Below the pieces are notes generated by a model. The model did not search any database. It saw only the letters and a list, made by a program, of their open reading frames with translations, and had not been told where the DNA came from. This document shows, piece after piece, positions 15,902 to 25,859 of a stretch of DNA of 58,811 nt. Positions within the stretch are counted from its first letter, which is position 1. The number at the start of each line of letters is the position of its first letter. A program made the position numbers and the translations under genes. Origin of the DNA: Desulfamplus magnetovallimortis (GTDB taxonomy: Bacteria > Desulfobacterota > Desulfobacteria > Desulfobacterales > Desulfobacteraceae); contig NZ_LT828552.1 in the NCBI RefSeq assembly GCF_900170035.1, positions 102,935 through 161,745 of the forward strand, read 5' to 3'.

Positions 15902-18476
15902 ATACAACAATAAGAAGCTCCCTGTTGAGCCATTCACAAAAAAACGATACAGAATCATTATGACAGGTGGATAATTTCCTGCCATCAATGGAGATAACCC
16001 GAACAGCACCCATAAGGGCATTCAGGGCAATCACATTTTCCATGCCGCACAGCTCATCATAGGTCATTTTTCGATGGATAATATTGTACCCTGAAGCAAC
16101 AAGCCTTTCCCGTGAAGCAGAAAGGGTGACACTTGGGAGGGCAAACTCTGAAATCGGCAAAAAAACATTTTTACCTTCAATCACCATAAGAGCACAGGTA
16201 TTGGTCTCTGAGACAGTACCATCTGTATTCATTACAAGTGCCTCATCAAAGCCCTTTTCCTTTGCATAGAGACCTGCAAGATAATAATACATGTAGTTAA
16301 GGGATTTGTGCTCTGCAATTGGCGTGTGTCTCGGCACAGGATATGTTACGACATCCAGGCCATCTTTCCTGTAGAAACCACCTTCTGGAAAAGTTCTCTT
16401 TTTAAGTAATCTATGGCTGTACGGACGTGCAAATACCCCAAAAAAATGTCCTTTTCCACTTACGGAAATACCTCTGCCATCCCTGTCCATATCCTTTTTA
16501 GGAGGGCTTAAAGCCACCACGATCTTGACAGCAGCCACTCCTGAATCCAGGCCGTTAAGTTCTACAATGCTCTTTATTATATAATCCCAGCTTAAAGCAG
16601 GTAATTGCTCATTAAAAAGAGATTTCCAGCTATTTGCAAGACGTCTTATATGAGAGTCAAGCCTTAAAATAGAACCTTTTTGCACCCTTATGGTTTCAAA
16701 AATTCCGGCTCCATACTGAAAACCCGGAAAAGATGCCGGAACAGCCGCTTGTGATTCTTCAACAATTTTGCCGTTTACCCATGCCACTTTAGATGAAGGA
16801 GTTTCTTTGCACAAAATATTATCTGACAAAGATTTTTTTCTGCAGAACAGAGTTTCAAGCAATGTTTTGCCTTTATGCAGGGTCTCCTCATACTCTTTTT
16901 CAGGGTCAGAATCAAAAACAATTCCCCCACCCACCGAGAAACCGATCTCCCCACCTGCCACAACAGCAGTTCTTATGGCAATGGATAGATCCATTGTATC
17001 ATGAAAACTTATATAGCCCACAGAACCGGTATAGACATGGCGCCGCACACTCTCAAGCTCATCAATTATCTCCATTGATCTAATCTTGGGGCAGCCCGTA
17101 ATGGAACCGCCCGGGAACGAGGCTTTTATTAGATCAACCCCTGACTTGTCAGAAGCAAGCTCTCCTTCAACAATGGAAACAAGATGAAAAACATTGTCAT
17201 AGGGTTCAAGACGTTTATGCTCCTTTACAATCACGCTTTCCCCCACAGCGACCTTTCCAAAATCATTTCTCATAAGATCCACAATCATGGAAAGTTCTGC
17301 ATCGTCTTTGGTGCTTCCAAGAAGCTCATCACCATTTTGTTTATCTTCACAATCATTTTTGCCCCTCTGAATTGTACCTTTAATGGGACGGGTCTCAATT
17401 TTTTTACCAGACTGATGTATAAAACGCTCCGGAGATGTTGAGATGACCTGATGATCACCTGCATTGATATATGAAAAAAAAGGGGCAGGGTTCTTTTCGA
17501 AAAGCCTGAGAAAAAGAGAATAAGGATCTCCCTTAAAACCTGTTGTAAAACGCTGGGAAAGATTTACCTGGTAAATATCTCCAGCCTTTATATAGTCAAT
17601 AATTTTTTCAACAGATGCCATATATTCGGGTTTAGAAAAATTTGATTTAAAACCTCCAGGGTCAATGGAAAAAGAATTTATGGAAGAAAAAGAAGAAGTA
17701 TGGGCACTAAAGACACCATCCTCATCTTCAAAATGGGGGGAGATAGTTTCCTGATGTTGATCTGAAATATCAATATCTTCCAGATCAATGGGTTCTCCGG
17801 ATGATGCCTCAAGATCAGGCTTGAGCAAATGGTATGAGTCACAAAAACGATCATTAATCAAAATGTGCGATGGCACACAAAGAAAGATATCAGGAAGATT
17901 CTGATCCATACAGGTATTGGGTAAATCTTCAATGTAATCCTTAACATCATAGGCAAAATATCCAAAAAACCCCGACAGAACAGGCAATTTTCCAGGTGGC
18001 TTTCCGGAGAAGCATGGGGAAAAAACCTTAAGTTTATCGCCTGTGTAACATGAAGAAAAAAGATCGGATTTTTCCCGTGAGTGACATGAAGAAGCAATGC
18101 CGCCCTTTTCCCGTGAGTGACACGAAGAAGCAATGCCGCCCTTTTCCCTTAAGTGCAATGAGGATAATAGTGATGATAATTGCAAATTATATTTACTTAC
18201 AACTTCTTGAAGCAGATCAAAGGGATCAGCTTCAAACAAAAACTCATCACCCAACAGGCAGGCTTTTACAACACCTGCCCTGACAGATAGAGTCAACCAT
18301 GGCCGTACAGCCATTATATTATAACGGGCACAGTCAAGGGATGTACCACTCAAAAGAACAACACTGCCAGGCTCCCTTGAAAAAGAGTTTGCAATATGTA
18401 AAAAGGGGATTTCCGGCTGCACCTTGATGCACGAAATCCCCTTAAATAATGGCAGTCGGCTCAGAAAAGAGTTCAT
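15900..18476 (-). CDS. pabBC: Fused aminodeoxychorismate synthase component I / 4-amino-4-deoxychorismate lyase
   Basis: Both steps from chorismate to p-aminobenzoate in folate synthesis on one chain of 858 residues. The PabB half has GYFAYD near 175, the catalytic-lysine motif RPIKGT near 360 and PGGSITGCPKIRSMEIIDELE near 455. The PabC half starts near WVNGKIVEE (about 575) with the fold-type IV PLP lysine in EHKSLNYMYYYLAGL and SETNTCALM behind it. The glutaminase PabA is not in the window. Between the N-terminal part and GYFAYD is a 12-residue repeat (REKGGIASSC-like, four decaying copies). It heads toward the D array. The MBL gene upstream is 33 bp away, so co-transcription is likely. 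Confidence 0.9.
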   Translation of the reverse strand: MNSFLSRLPLFKGISCIKVQPEIPFLHIANSFSREPGSVVLLSGTSLDCARYNIMAVRPWLTLSVRAGVVKACLLGDEFLFEADPFDLLQEVVSKYNLQLSSLLSSLHLREKGGIASSCHSREKGGIASSCHSREKSDLFSSCYTGDKLKVFSPCFSGKPPGKLPVLSGFFGYFAYDVKDYIEDLPNTCMDQNLPDIFLCVPSHILINDRFCDSYHLLKPDLEASSGEPIDLEDIDISDQHQETISPHFEDEDGVFSAHTSSFSSINSFSIDPGGFKSNFSKPEYMASVEKIIDYIKAGDIYQVNLSQRFTTGFKGDPYSLFLRLFEKNPAPFFSYINAGDHQVISTSPERFIHQSGKKIETRPIKGTIQRGKNDCEDKQNGDELLGSTKDDAELSMIVDLMRNDFGKVAVGESVIVKEHKRLEPYDNVFHLVSIVEGELASDKSGVDLIKASFPGGSITGCPKIRSMEIIDELESVRRHVYTGSVGYISFHDTMDLSIAIRTAVVAGGEIGFSVGGGIVFDSDPEKEYEETLHKGKTLLETLFCRKKSLSDNILCKETPSSKVAWVNGKIVEESQAAVPASFPGFQYGAGIFETIRVQKGSILRLDSHIRRLANSWKSLFNEQLPALSWDYIIKSIVELNGLDSGVAAVKIVVALSPPKKDMDRDGRGISVSGKGHFFGVFARPYSHRLLKKRTFPEGGFYRKDGLDVVTYPVPRHTPIAEHKSLNYMYYYLAGLYAKEKGFDEALVMNTDGTVSETNTCALMVIEGKNVFLPISEFALPSVTLSASRERLVASGYNIIHRKMTYDELCGMENVIALNALMGAVRVISIDGRKLSTCHNDSVSFFCEWLNRELLIVV
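18009..18152 (-). repeat. Intragenic 36-bp tandem repeat in pabBC
   Basis: Four 36-bp units at 18009-18044, 18045-18080, 18081-18116 and 18117-18152. The last two differ at only a few bases; the first is much decayed. They encode 12-residue units such as SREKGGIASSCH and keep frame. Confidence 0.8.
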
Positions 18477-18509
18477 TCAGATTCCAACCATTTTACCGTA
18501 AACATGGGA

Positions 18510-19130
18510 TTATCGCAGAAAAGGATTACTCCTCTTTTCTCTGGCAAGTGTTGTTTCCGGGCCATGACCTGTATAGACACAAGTATCATCAGGCAAGGAA
18601 AAAAGCTTCTCCTTGATACTTGAAATCAAAGTATTGTAATCTCCTCCCGGTAGATCTGTTCTGCCTATGGAGCCTGCAAAAAGAGTATCTCCCACAAAAA
18701 GATAGCCCTTTGTGTAAAGACAGACCCCTCCCCTTGAGTGTCCTGGAGTATGAATAACATTAAGGGTAATATCCCCAAAGGAAATGGAATCACCATCATT
18801 CAGGTTCTTATCAGCTCCTGGAGAATTTTCGGCAGAAAGGCCAAATGATGCAGCAGCTCTGTTAAGCTGAGATAACATGGGTTCATCTTCAGCATGAATC
18901 ATTATTGGAGCGCCTGTGGCTTCTTTCATTTTTTTATTGGCACCAACATGATCAAAATGACCATGTGTGTTTATAATATACTTAACCTTCAACTTGTTTT
19001 CAGCAAGTGTCATCAATATTCTGTCAGAGTCATCTCCTGGATCAATAACAGCTGCCTCTTTTGTCTTTTCACATCCAAGTATATAACAATTGGCCATGAT
19101 AGGGCCAACTTCAAGCGATTTAACGATCAT
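18510..19130 (-). CDS. Metallo-beta-lactamase fold hydrolase (glyoxalase II-like)
   Basis: The zinc motif THGHFDH is at residues 55-61, with further ligands in HTPGHSRGG near 128-136, GDTLF near 149 and GHGPET near 189. Length 206 fits the stand-alone GloB-like thioesterases. The substrate is unknown; a thioester such as S-lactoylglutathione is unlikely without glutathione genes in view. The start follows AGGAGGAGG. It sits between nusB and pabBC in the minus-strand run. Confidence 0.88.
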   Translation of the reverse strand: MIVKSLEVGPIMANCYILGCEKTKEAAVIDPGDDSDRILMTLAENKLKVKYIINTHGHFDHVGANKKMKEATGAPIMIHAEDEPMLSQLNRAAASFGLSAENSPGADKNLNDGDSISFGDITLNVIHTPGHSRGGVCLYTKGYLFVGDTLFAGSIGRTDLPGGDYNTLISSIKEKLFSLPDDTCVYTGHGPETTLAREKRSNPFLR

Positions 19131-19192
19131 GGCATTACCTCCTCCTGATCTTTATGAAGCCGGTTGCTTTATGCGAAAGAATACACTGATCT

Positions 19193-19624
19193 TCAATCTT
19201 CAATGTTTTCCAGTTCACGTACTCTGTCAAGCACTCCGTTGATAAAAGCAGCAGAGCCTTTTGTCCCATAGCGTTTTCCAATATCAACGGCCTCATTTAT
19301 GGAGACCCTTGAAGGAACATCAGGCAGCTTTAGAAATTCATATACAGCTATACGCATTATATTACGATCAACCACAGACATTCTGGATATCTTCCAGTTT
19401 TTTGAGCTTTTGACTATAAGAGCATCAATTTGCTCCTGGGAAGAGATGACACCTTGGACCAGGTTCACAAAAAAAGCCTTTTGCGACTCATTAACCTTCT
19501 CGTCAATCATCTCCTTAAAATGCTCACAAAATATGGTCAGCAGCTCTAAAGGGTCTCCCTTGTCCATATCAATGTAAAAAAGCGTCTGAAGTGCAAGTTC
19601 CCTTGCATTTCTGCGTTCACCCAT
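19193..19624 (-). CDS. nusB: Transcription antitermination protein NusB
   Basis: All-alpha RNA-binding protein of 143 residues that, with NusE (S10), binds boxA in rRNA leaders. RNARELALQTLFYIDMD at the N-terminus and VPSRVSINEAVDIGKRYG with FINGVLDRV at the C-terminus are family signatures. It starts 3 bp after the ribH stop, the usual ribH-nusB coupling. Confidence 0.95.
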   Translation of the reverse strand: MGERRNARELALQTLFYIDMDKGDPLELLTIFCEHFKEMIDEKVNESQKAFFVNLVQGVISSQEQIDALIVKSSKNWKISRMSVVDRNIMRIAVYEFLKLPDVPSRVSINEAVDIGKRYGTKGSAAFINGVLDRVRELENIED

Positions 19625-19627
19625 TAC

Positions 19628-20107
19628 TTAAATGGCCTTTTTCTGAAAATCGTTCATCAGATTCGCCATCTCTATGGCTGAAAGGGCTGCATCAAAACCT
19701 TTATTACCAGCCTTTGTTCCAGCGCGCTCTATGGCCTGCTCTATGGTATCTGTGGTAAGAATACCAAAAATAACCGGAACTCCACTTTCAAGGCTAACAG
19801 AAGCAATTCCCTTGGAGACCTCTGCACAGACATAATCATAATGTGATGTAGCACCCCTTATGACAGCTCCAAGGCAAATTACAGCGTCATATTTTTTGGC
19901 AAGCACCATCTTTGATGCAACAAGGGGAATCTCAAATGCACCAGGCACCTTTACAATGGTGATATCCTCATCTGATGCCCCGCTTCTAATCAGAGCATCC
20001 ATGGCACCACCCACAAGCCTCTCTGTAATAAAATCATTGAAACGGGAAACTATAATTCCAAATTTTTTTCCATCTGCCCGCAAAGCGGACTCAATAACAT
20101 TTGGCAT
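19628..20107 (-). CDS. ribH: 6,7-dimethyl-8-ribityllumazine synthase
   Basis: It condenses 5-amino-6-ribitylaminouracil with 3,4-dihydroxy-2-butanone 4-phosphate in riboflavin synthesis. [17 protein letters not shown] near 19-35, [14 protein letters not shown] near 54-67, [15 protein letters not shown] near 82-96 (His as catalytic base) and [18 protein letters not shown] near 116-133 are all present. 159 residues is normal for the icosahedral type. AAGGATT precedes the ATG. Next gene nusB at 3 bp. Confidence 0.95.
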   Translation of the reverse strand: MPNVIESALRADGKKFGIIVSRFNDFITERLVGGAMDALIRSGASDEDITIVKVPGAFEIPLVASKMVLAKKYDAVICLGAVIRGATSHYDYVCAEVSKGIASVSLESGVPVIFGILTTDTIEQAIERAGTKAGNKGFDAALSAIEMANLMNDFQKKAI

Positions 20108-20123
20108 ATGTTAATCCTTACTG

Positions 20124-20206
20124 TTACCGTGAAAATACCCCTCATAATTTTCATAATCGGGGGGGCGAAGTAAGAGGCAAGGCATGCCTTGTCTCTACTG
20201 CCATGA
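20124..20206. repeat. F-type two-hairpin unit, variant
   Basis: TTACCGTGAAAATACCCC begins the unit; ATAATCGGGG follows the first hairpin. The second hairpin is AGGCAAGGC/GCCTTGTCT-like and the end CATGATGGTTTA matches the F ending. It occupies the gap between ribH and ribBA. Confidence 0.6.
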
Positions 20207-20210
20207 TGGT

Positions 20211-21431
20211 TTAATCAAGATCGGCAACACACTCCTTGAAAGTGTGTCCCATTTTCAGAAGCTTGCACCGAAGGTAGCCTTTATTGAACTTATTTGGGGT
20301 AACTTCAATGGGAACCTGCTCCACAACACTCAACCCATATCCTTCAAGGCCTACCATCTTGGTTGGATTATTTGTCATCAATCTCATTTTTCTAACACCA
20401 AGGTCAGCCAGAATCTGGGCACCGACTCCATAGTCTCTCATGTCAGCCTTAAAACCAAGCCTCAAATTAGCTTCGACTGTATCACACCCCTGATTCTGGA
20501 GTTCGTAGGCCTTAAGCTTGTTTACAAGCCCTATACCTCTGCCCTCCTGGCGTAAATAGAGAATAACTCCGCTGCCTTCTTCATCCATCATCTGCATGGC
20601 CTTATGGAGCTGGTCACCGCAGTCACATCTCATGGAGCCAAAAATATCACCTGTCATGCATTCAGAGTGCACCCTTACAAGCAATGGCTTTTCAGGATCA
20701 ATATCACCCTTGACCATGGCAATATGGGTCAGATTATCAAGATCATTTTCATAGGCAATGATCTTAAAGTCTCCTCCATACTCAGTGGGAATAGTTGTAA
20801 CGGCTGCCTTTCTCACAAAAGATTCATTTTTCAGGCGATACTCCACAAGATCAGCAATTGTACATATACCAATACCATGTTTTTTGCTGAACTCTTCAAG
20901 TGATGGCATGCGTGCCATGGTACCATCATCATCCATAATCTCACAGATTACCCCTGCTGGTTTACATCCGGCAAGGTGTGCAAGATCAACAGAACCTTCT
21001 GTCTGCCCTATTCTTACCATTACACCGCCTTCCCTTGCCCTTAATGGAAATATATGGCCAGGTCTTGCAAGGTCATCAGCAGTTGCCCCGTCTGCAACAG
21101 CAACTTTTATCGTAGTGGCTCTGTCAGCAGCAGAAATTCCGGTTGTTACACCCTTTTTAGCCTCAATAGATACAGTGAAACCTGTACCATACTGGGATGT
21201 ATTATCTTCAACCATGGGCGGAAGCCCCAAACGATCGGCCATCTCGCCGGTCATGGAAAGACATATGAGACCTCTCCCATATTTAGCCATGAAATTGATA
21301 GCTTCCGGGGTTACAGCCTCTGCTGCCATGGTCAGGTCACCTTCATTTTCCCTGTCCTCGTCATCCACCAGAATCACCATTTTACCAGCTTTAATATCCT
21401 CAATAGCCTGATCAATTGTAATATGCGGCAT
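20211..21431 (-). CDS. ribBA: 3,4-dihydroxy-2-butanone 4-phosphate synthase / GTP cyclohydrolase II
   Basis: Both entry reactions of riboflavin synthesis on one chain of 406 residues. The N-terminal half has DDEDRENEGDL near 23-33 and HIFPLRAREGGV near 135 (DHBP synthase). The C-terminal half has the zinc cysteines in CMTGDIFGSMRCDCGDQL near 258-275 and RQEGRGIGLVNKLKAYELQ near 294-312 (cyclohydrolase II). All key residues appear present in both halves. A family E element lies 26 bp upstream of the start, within the presumed leader. No FMN riboswitch core is visible there. Confidence 0.95.
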   Translation of the reverse strand: MPHITIDQAIEDIKAGKMVILVDDEDRENEGDLTMAAEAVTPEAINFMAKYGRGLICLSMTGEMADRLGLPPMVEDNTSQYGTGFTVSIEAKKGVTTGISAADRATTIKVAVADGATADDLARPGHIFPLRAREGGVMVRIGQTEGSVDLAHLAGCKPAGVICEIMDDDGTMARMPSLEEFSKKHGIGICTIADLVEYRLKNESFVRKAAVTTIPTEYGGDFKIIAYENDLDNLTHIAMVKGDIDPEKPLLVRVHSECMTGDIFGSMRCDCGDQLHKAMQMMDEEGSGVILYLRQEGRGIGLVNKLKAYELQNQGCDTVEANLRLGFKADMRDYGVGAQILADLGVRKMRLMTNNPTKMVGLEGYGLSVVEQVPIEVTPNKFNKGYLRCKLLKMGHTFKECVADLD

Positions 21432-21457
21432 TTATTTAAATTCTCACTCCTTATTTT

Positions 21458-21563
21458 GGCATGCTTCATTTCCCATTTTACACTTTCTGGAAAGAAAACT
21501 CTGAGTAGCGGGAATTTCTCACAAAAAAGTGTAAAGTACCTTTAGAGTCATATGAAGGATGCC
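21458..21563. mobile_element. Family E MITE-like element, target duplication CTTATTTT
   Basis: It begins GGCATGCTTCATTTCCC and ends CATATGAAGGATGCC, 106 bp. CTTATTTT is repeated at 21450-21457 and 21564-21571. It lies between ribE and ribBA and may separate their transcripts. Confidence 0.9.
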
Positions 21564-21608
21564 CTTATTTTGTATCAGAAGTCTTTGCATTGAAAAACAT
21601 CCTGATAA

Positions 21609-22274
21609 TCAAATAAAACCTTTCCTGGCCAGAAGCTCCATGCTTATATCCTTTTTAGACGAGATATCTTCAGAAGCACTATTACGACCATGATCTAAAA
21701 ATTTTCTGACATACTTTCCCAGCATATCTGTTTCAATATTAACCTCATCTCCGACACTTTTCATCCCAATGGTTGTAATGTCAGCAGTATGGGGTATGAC
21801 GCTCACCTCAAACTCTGTTTCAGAGCATCTATTAATAGTAAGACTTATTCCATCCACAGCAACAGATCCTTTTGTGATCATTTCAGCGGCAATACTTGGT
21901 TGAACCTCAATGACAACGATCACAGCATTGCTGTGCCTGACCTTGGAAATAATTTTGCCTGTGCCATCAATATGACCTGAAACAAGATGACCATCAATAC
22001 GATCAGAAAGCCTCAAAGCACGTTCAAGGTTCAGTCTTGCTCCGCTTTGCAATTTCTTGAAAGTGGTTTTAGACACTGTTTCAGGAGCAACATCAACAGA
22101 AAAAGAGTGCTTTGCAATGGTCACAGCGGTAAGACATGCACCATTGACTGCAATGGAATCTCCAACTCGGGTTCCGGCAAGATCCATATCAGTATCTATG
22201 GAGAGTCTTTTTCCCTCCCCGCTCTGGTGTACTGTTCTCAATGTGCCGGCTCCTTCAATGATTCCGGTGAACAT
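21609..22274 (-). CDS. ribE: Riboflavin synthase, alpha subunit
   Basis: It dismutates two lumazines to riboflavin and the pyrimidine. The start MFTGIIEGAG is typical, and the two homologous barrels are visible, each with a GDSIAVNGACLT-like or GSVAVDGISLTI segment (near 38 and 131). Length 222 is normal. I placed the start at 22274, after GGGGAG, because the upstream in-frame codons lie partly in the family B repeat at 22298. Part of the split ribD-ribE-ribBA-ribH cluster. Confidence 0.94.
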   Translation of the reverse strand: MFTGIIEGAGTLRTVHQSGEGKRLSIDTDMDLAGTRVGDSIAVNGACLTAVTIAKHSFSVDVAPETVSKTTFKKLQSGARLNLERALRLSDRIDGHLVSGHIDGTGKIISKVRHSNAVIVVIEVQPSIAAEMITKGSVAVDGISLTINRCSETEFEVSVIPHTADITTIGMKSVGDEVNIETDMLGKYVRKFLDHGRNSASEDISSKKDISMELLARKGFI

Positions 22275-22297
22275 GGCATTTACTCCCCAAGGTAAGT

Positions 22298-22391
22298 AAT
22301 TGATTGTTAATAACTTGCCCATTCACCTCACCCCCCAACCCTTCTCCATGGCTGGAGAGGGTGAGTTTGGGTAAGTTAATTCAACCCGATT
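22298..22391. repeat. Family B repeat (94 bp) upstream of ribE
   Basis: AATTGATTGTTAATAACTTG at one end and TAACTTACCC-type (reverse) at the other, with CCTCACCCCCC...GGAGAGGG between. It ends 24 bp above the ribE start and about 10 bp below the ribD stop. Confidence 0.75.
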
Positions 22392-22402
22392 ACTAAACAG
22401 AT

Positions 22403-23527
22403 TTATTTTAAATATCCGGAAACAAGAGTGTCATCATCAAAACGGGCAATGTCAACCCTTTTTAGCTGAAAAGCATCTTTCATTAAAAGAGGGCCTTTAC
22501 CTCTGCATACAGGAATACCATCGTCGCCTCCAAGTATTTTAGGAGCAATAAAAAACATAACCTTGTTAACAAGAGTTTCGGAAAGAAAAGAGCCTGCGAC
22601 CCTGCCACCGCCCTCTACAAGTAGAGACATTACTCCAATTTTCCCAAGTTCATTCATAAGATAAGGTAAATCAAGACGGTTATATGTTTCACCAGCATTG
22701 TTTCTGCAAGGCACTCTTATAAGGGTAGCACCCATGGCTTGAAGCTCTTTAGCCTTTTGCATTGAAGCATCAATGGATGTTACAATAATAGTTTCCGCAT
22801 TGGATGGTTGATTCAATACCCTGGCATCAGGGGAAATGGAAAGTGAGGAGTCAAGAATAACCCTTTTAGGGTCTCTGGTTTCAACTCCTTCAAGACGGGC
22901 GGTGAGAGAAGGGTTATCATTTTTAAGGGTTCCAGAACCTACAAGAATGGCTTCACAGGCATGACGGAGTTCATGAACATACTTTCTGGAAGCAGAAGAT
23001 GTAACCCAGCGGGAGTCACCTGTTGATGTAGCAAGCCTTCCGTCAAGGGTTGCAGCACACTTTAATATTACAAATGGTTTTTTGTCGTTCTGGACATACC
23101 ATATAAAATCCTCAATCAGGGTCTCAGCCTCTTCTCTGCAAACCCCCACATCAACAGGAATGCCCATACTCCTGAGAAAATCAATCCCACCACCTTTTAC
23201 AAAAGGGTTGGGATCTTCTGTGGCAACAACAACCCTCCTTATACCGGCTTCAACTATCTTTCTGGTACATGGAGGTGTTTTTCCATAATGATTACACGGT
23301 TCAAGAGTAACATAAATATCAGCACCTTCTGCATTTTTCCCTGCATCGTTAATTGCTTCAACTTCAGCATGTGGCAATCCCGGTGCATGATGCCATCCCC
23401 TGCCTACAATATTACTGTTCCTGACAACTACAGCACCAACCATTGGATTGGGGGAAGTGTAACCCCTGGCTTTTGCAGCAAGGGCAAGAGCCTCTTGCAT
23501 ATACTGGATATCATCCATCTCTGACAT
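22403..23527 (-). CDS. ribD: Bifunctional riboflavin deaminase/reductase
   Basis: Deaminates and reduces the pyrimidine intermediates of riboflavin synthesis. The N-terminal cytidine-deaminase-like domain has HAEVEAI near 54-60 and CNHYGKTPPC near 79-88 (zinc). The C-terminal reductase has KCAATLDGRLAT near 156-167, VGSGTLKNDNPSLT near 194-207 and EGGGRVAGSFL near 292-302. I start at MSEMDD (23527), after GTGGAG, giving 374 residues and a 17-bp overlap with nrdR; the longer upstream frame is within nrdR. Confidence 0.94.
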   Translation of the reverse strand: MSEMDDIQYMQEALALAAKARGYTSPNPMVGAVVVRNSNIVGRGWHHAPGLPHAEVEAINDAGKNAEGADIYVTLEPCNHYGKTPPCTRKIVEAGIRRVVVATEDPNPFVKGGGIDFLRSMGIPVDVGVCREEAETLIEDFIWYVQNDKKPFVILKCAATLDGRLATSTGDSRWVTSSASRKYVHELRHACEAILVGSGTLKNDNPSLTARLEGVETRDPKRVILDSSLSISPDARVLNQPSNAETIIVTSIDASMQKAKELQAMGATLIRVPCRNNAGETYNRLDLPYLMNELGKIGVMSLLVEGGGRVAGSFLSETLVNKVMFFIAPKILGGDDGIPVCRGKGPLLMKDAFQLKRVDIARFDDDTLVSGYLK

Positions 23528-24044
23528 CTGTCTGCTCCACTGAAAATGCTCCACCTTTATCATTGCCAGTGGAAACAGAATGGTCTGTCTCACATGGTAC
23601 ATTGAGCGCTTTTAATGCCTCAATGAAATCATCTACACTGCTGAACTCCCTGTAAACAGAGGCAAATCTTACGTAAGCCACATCATCAATGCGATGAAGG
23701 TGCTCCATAATTTTTTCACCAACAACCCTTGTGGAAATTTCCTTGATATTCATATCTCGAAGATCACGCTCTATTGTATCCACAAGGTCTTCAATCTGTG
23801 CTGCACTTATAGCTCGTTTTCCGCAGGCTTTTTTGATGCCTGCCATAATTTTACCCCTGACAAACTCTTCCCTGCGACCATCTTTTTTCACGATCATAAC
23901 AGGTACATCCTCAATGGTTTCAAAGGTGGTAAAACGGCGTGAACAATCCTGACACTCCCTTCGGCGACGTACCTCTGTCTCTGTTCGACTCAATCGTGAG
24001 TCAATGACCCGGTTGTTGAGCTTTCCACAATAGGGACATTTCAT
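23511..24044 (-). CDS. nrdR: Transcriptional repressor NrdR
   Basis: Represses ribonucleotide reductase genes in response to ATP/dATP. The zinc ribbon is [16 protein letters not shown] at residues 3-18 with CQDCSRRF near 34-41, followed by the ATP-cone (about 49-140: [10 protein letters not shown]). At 177 residues it is some 20 longer than usual because of an unstructured tail. The tail overlaps ribD. It overlaps the dCMP deaminase gene by 4 bp (ATGA). Confidence 0.93.
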   Translation of the reverse strand: MKCPYCGKLNNRVIDSRLSRTETEVRRRRECQDCSRRFTTFETIEDVPVMIVKKDGRREEFVRGKIMAGIKKACGKRAISAAQIEDLVDTIERDLRDMNIKEISTRVVGEKIMEHLHRIDDVAYVRFASVYREFSSVDDFIEALKALNVPCETDHSVSTGNDKGGAFSVEQTDVRDG

Positions 24045-24514
24045 GATTCAACCTTTCCATTAATAATCGTAAAAGATATCCCAGCCTGTGAAAACATCTC
24101 TGCTGACATGGGATCATTATATGCCTGCCGGAAACATACATGCAGTATGCCGGCATTAATAATCATTTTCGCACATATGGAGCAGGGCTGATTTGTACAG
24201 TACAAAACAGAATTTTTAACTGAAATACCGTGACATGCAGCCTGTATAATTGCATTCTGTTCTGCATGAACTCCTCGGCAAAGCTCATGTTTCTCTCCGG
24301 AAGGGATCATCATCTTTTCCCTGAGACATCCGGTTTCACTGCAATGGGCAATTCCTGAAGGTGCGCCATTATATCCGCTGCATAAAATTCTTTTATCCCT
24401 TACAATTATGGCACCTACTTTTCTGCGCAGACATGTCGAACGGGTGGCCACAAGATCAGTTATACCCATGAAATAGTCATCCCAGGAGGGTCTCAAGATA
24501 TCCAGGTCAGACAT
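24041..24514 (-). CDS. dCMP deaminase (ComEB-like)
   Basis: Zinc-dependent deaminase providing dUMP for thymidylate. HAEQNAI near residue 84-90 and PCSICAKMI near 109-117 carry the zinc ligands and catalytic Glu. An extra zinc-site loop, [13 protein letters not shown] near 54-66, is typical of dCMP deaminases. I prefer MSDLDIL (24514) over the upstream Met at 24532, which lies within glyA; both are possible. Confidence 0.9.
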   Translation of the reverse strand: MSDLDILRPSWDDYFMGITDLVATRSTCLRRKVGAIIVRDKRILCSGYNGAPSGIAHCSETGCLREKMMIPSGEKHELCRGVHAEQNAIIQAACHGISVKNSVLYCTNQPCSICAKMIINAGILHVCFRQAYNDPMSAEMFSQAGISFTIINGKVES

Positions 24515-24515
24515 C

Positions 24516-25757
24516 CTATCTGCCTGTTCCATAAAGAGGAAACTGCCTGCACAAATCTTTTACCCTGCCTGCAACAGAATTAATATCACAGCTCTTATCC
24601 AGCACATCACATATACATGCTGCAACTTCTTTCATCTCAGATGTTTTCATTCCCCGAGAAGTCAAAAGAGGTGTTCCTATCCTGATACCGCTTGTGACAA
24701 CCGGCCCAAGAGGATCGTTGGGAACAGAATTTTTGTTAACAGTGATACCCGCAGTTCCAAGCATCTCTTCAGCATCTTTACCGGAAATTCCCTTGCCTGT
24801 GAGATCTGCCAGCATAAGATGGTTGTCTGTGCCGCCGGAAACAAGTCTGACTTCTCTTTTCTGAAGTTCATCTGCCAAAGCAGATGCATTTGCAACAACC
24901 TGCTTCTGATACTCCTTAAATGAAGGTTCAAGAGCTTCCTTGAATGCCACTGCCTTTGCAGCAATTATATGCATCATTGGCCCGCCTTGAATACCCGGAA
25001 AAACCTGGCTTCTTATCTTTGCGGCATGTTTTGCCTTGGAAAGGATCAAGCCTCCTCTGGGGCCTCTGAGTGTTTTGTGTGTAGTTGAAGTAACAACATC
25101 TGCCCAGGGCACAGGTGAAGGGTGGACACCTGCAGCAACAAGACCTGCAATATGCGCCATATCCACCATAAAAAGGGCATTATATTTTTCAGCAACAGAG
25201 GCAAAACCTTTAAAATCTATCTGCCTTGGATAGGCACTTGCCCCTGCAAGAATCAAAGCCGGCCTGTTCTTTTTGGCAAGAGATTCAACTTCATCAAGAT
25301 CAATAGTCTCATTTTTACCAGACAAACCGTAATGTACAAAATCAAAAAGACGGCCGGAAAAACTGACATCACTGCCATGTGTAAGGTGGCCACCATGGGA
25401 GAGATCCATCGCAAGCACAGTATCCCCTGGCTTAAGCATAGCAAAATATGCTCCCATGTTGGCACCAGAGCCTGAATGAGGCTGAACATTTACATACTCA
25501 GCACCAAAAAGCTGCATTGCTCTTTCAATAGCCAGAGACTCTATTTTATCAACATGGAGACAACCGCCGTAATAGCGCTTTGCAGGATAGCCCTCAGCAT
25601 ATTTATTGGTCAATACCGAACCCTGGGCTTCCATAACCGCACAGCTTGCTGTGTTTTCCGAGGCAATCAGTTCAAGACCGCTCTCCTGTCTTAATGCCTC
25701 GTTGGAAATCATTCCGGCTATTTCAGGATCCACAGTTTCAATGGCAGCACTATTCAA
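24516..25757 (-). CDS. glyA: Serine hydroxymethyltransferase
   Basis: Interconverts serine and glycine with tetrahydrofolate. The PLP lysine is in [15 protein letters not shown] near 224-238, and [16 protein letters not shown] near 32-47 and [15 protein letters not shown] near 55-69 are family blocks. I start at TTG 25757, preceded by AAGGAG with 6-nt spacing, giving 413 residues. The ATG 20 codons upstream lacks a ribosome-binding site. Confidence 0.94.
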   Translation of the reverse strand: MNSAAIETVDPEIAGMISNEALRQESGLELIASENTASCAVMEAQGSVLTNKYAEGYPAKRYYGGCLHVDKIESLAIERAMQLFGAEYVNVQPHSGSGANMGAYFAMLKPGDTVLAMDLSHGGHLTHGSDVSFSGRLFDFVHYGLSGKNETIDLDEVESLAKKNRPALILAGASAYPRQIDFKGFASVAEKYNALFMVDMAHIAGLVAAGVHPSPVPWADVVTSTTHKTLRGPRGGLILSKAKHAAKIRSQVFPGIQGGPMMHIIAAKAVAFKEALEPSFKEYQKQVVANASALADELQKREVRLVSGGTDNHLMLADLTGKGISGKDAEEMLGTAGITVNKNSVPNDPLGPVVTSGIRIGTPLLTSRGMKTSEMKEVAACICDVLDKSCDINSVAGRVKDLCRQFPLYGTGR

Positions 25758-25859
25758 TCCAAACTCCTTAACTTTTATTCTGTTTATTATTTTTCCAACA
25801 CTACAGATACTAAGCACAGCAAGAACTCATGACTGACGACTTAGTTTATCACCGGTCAT

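Noticed and set aside
21432-21608. FMN riboswitch upstream of ribBA
   Set aside because: The gap is filled by a family E element; no RFN-type conserved core is seen. The regions above ribE and ribD lack it too.
22275-22322. Upstream start for ribE
   Set aside because: The extra codons lie partly in a family B repeat, and the family start MFTGIIE has a strong GGGGAG site.
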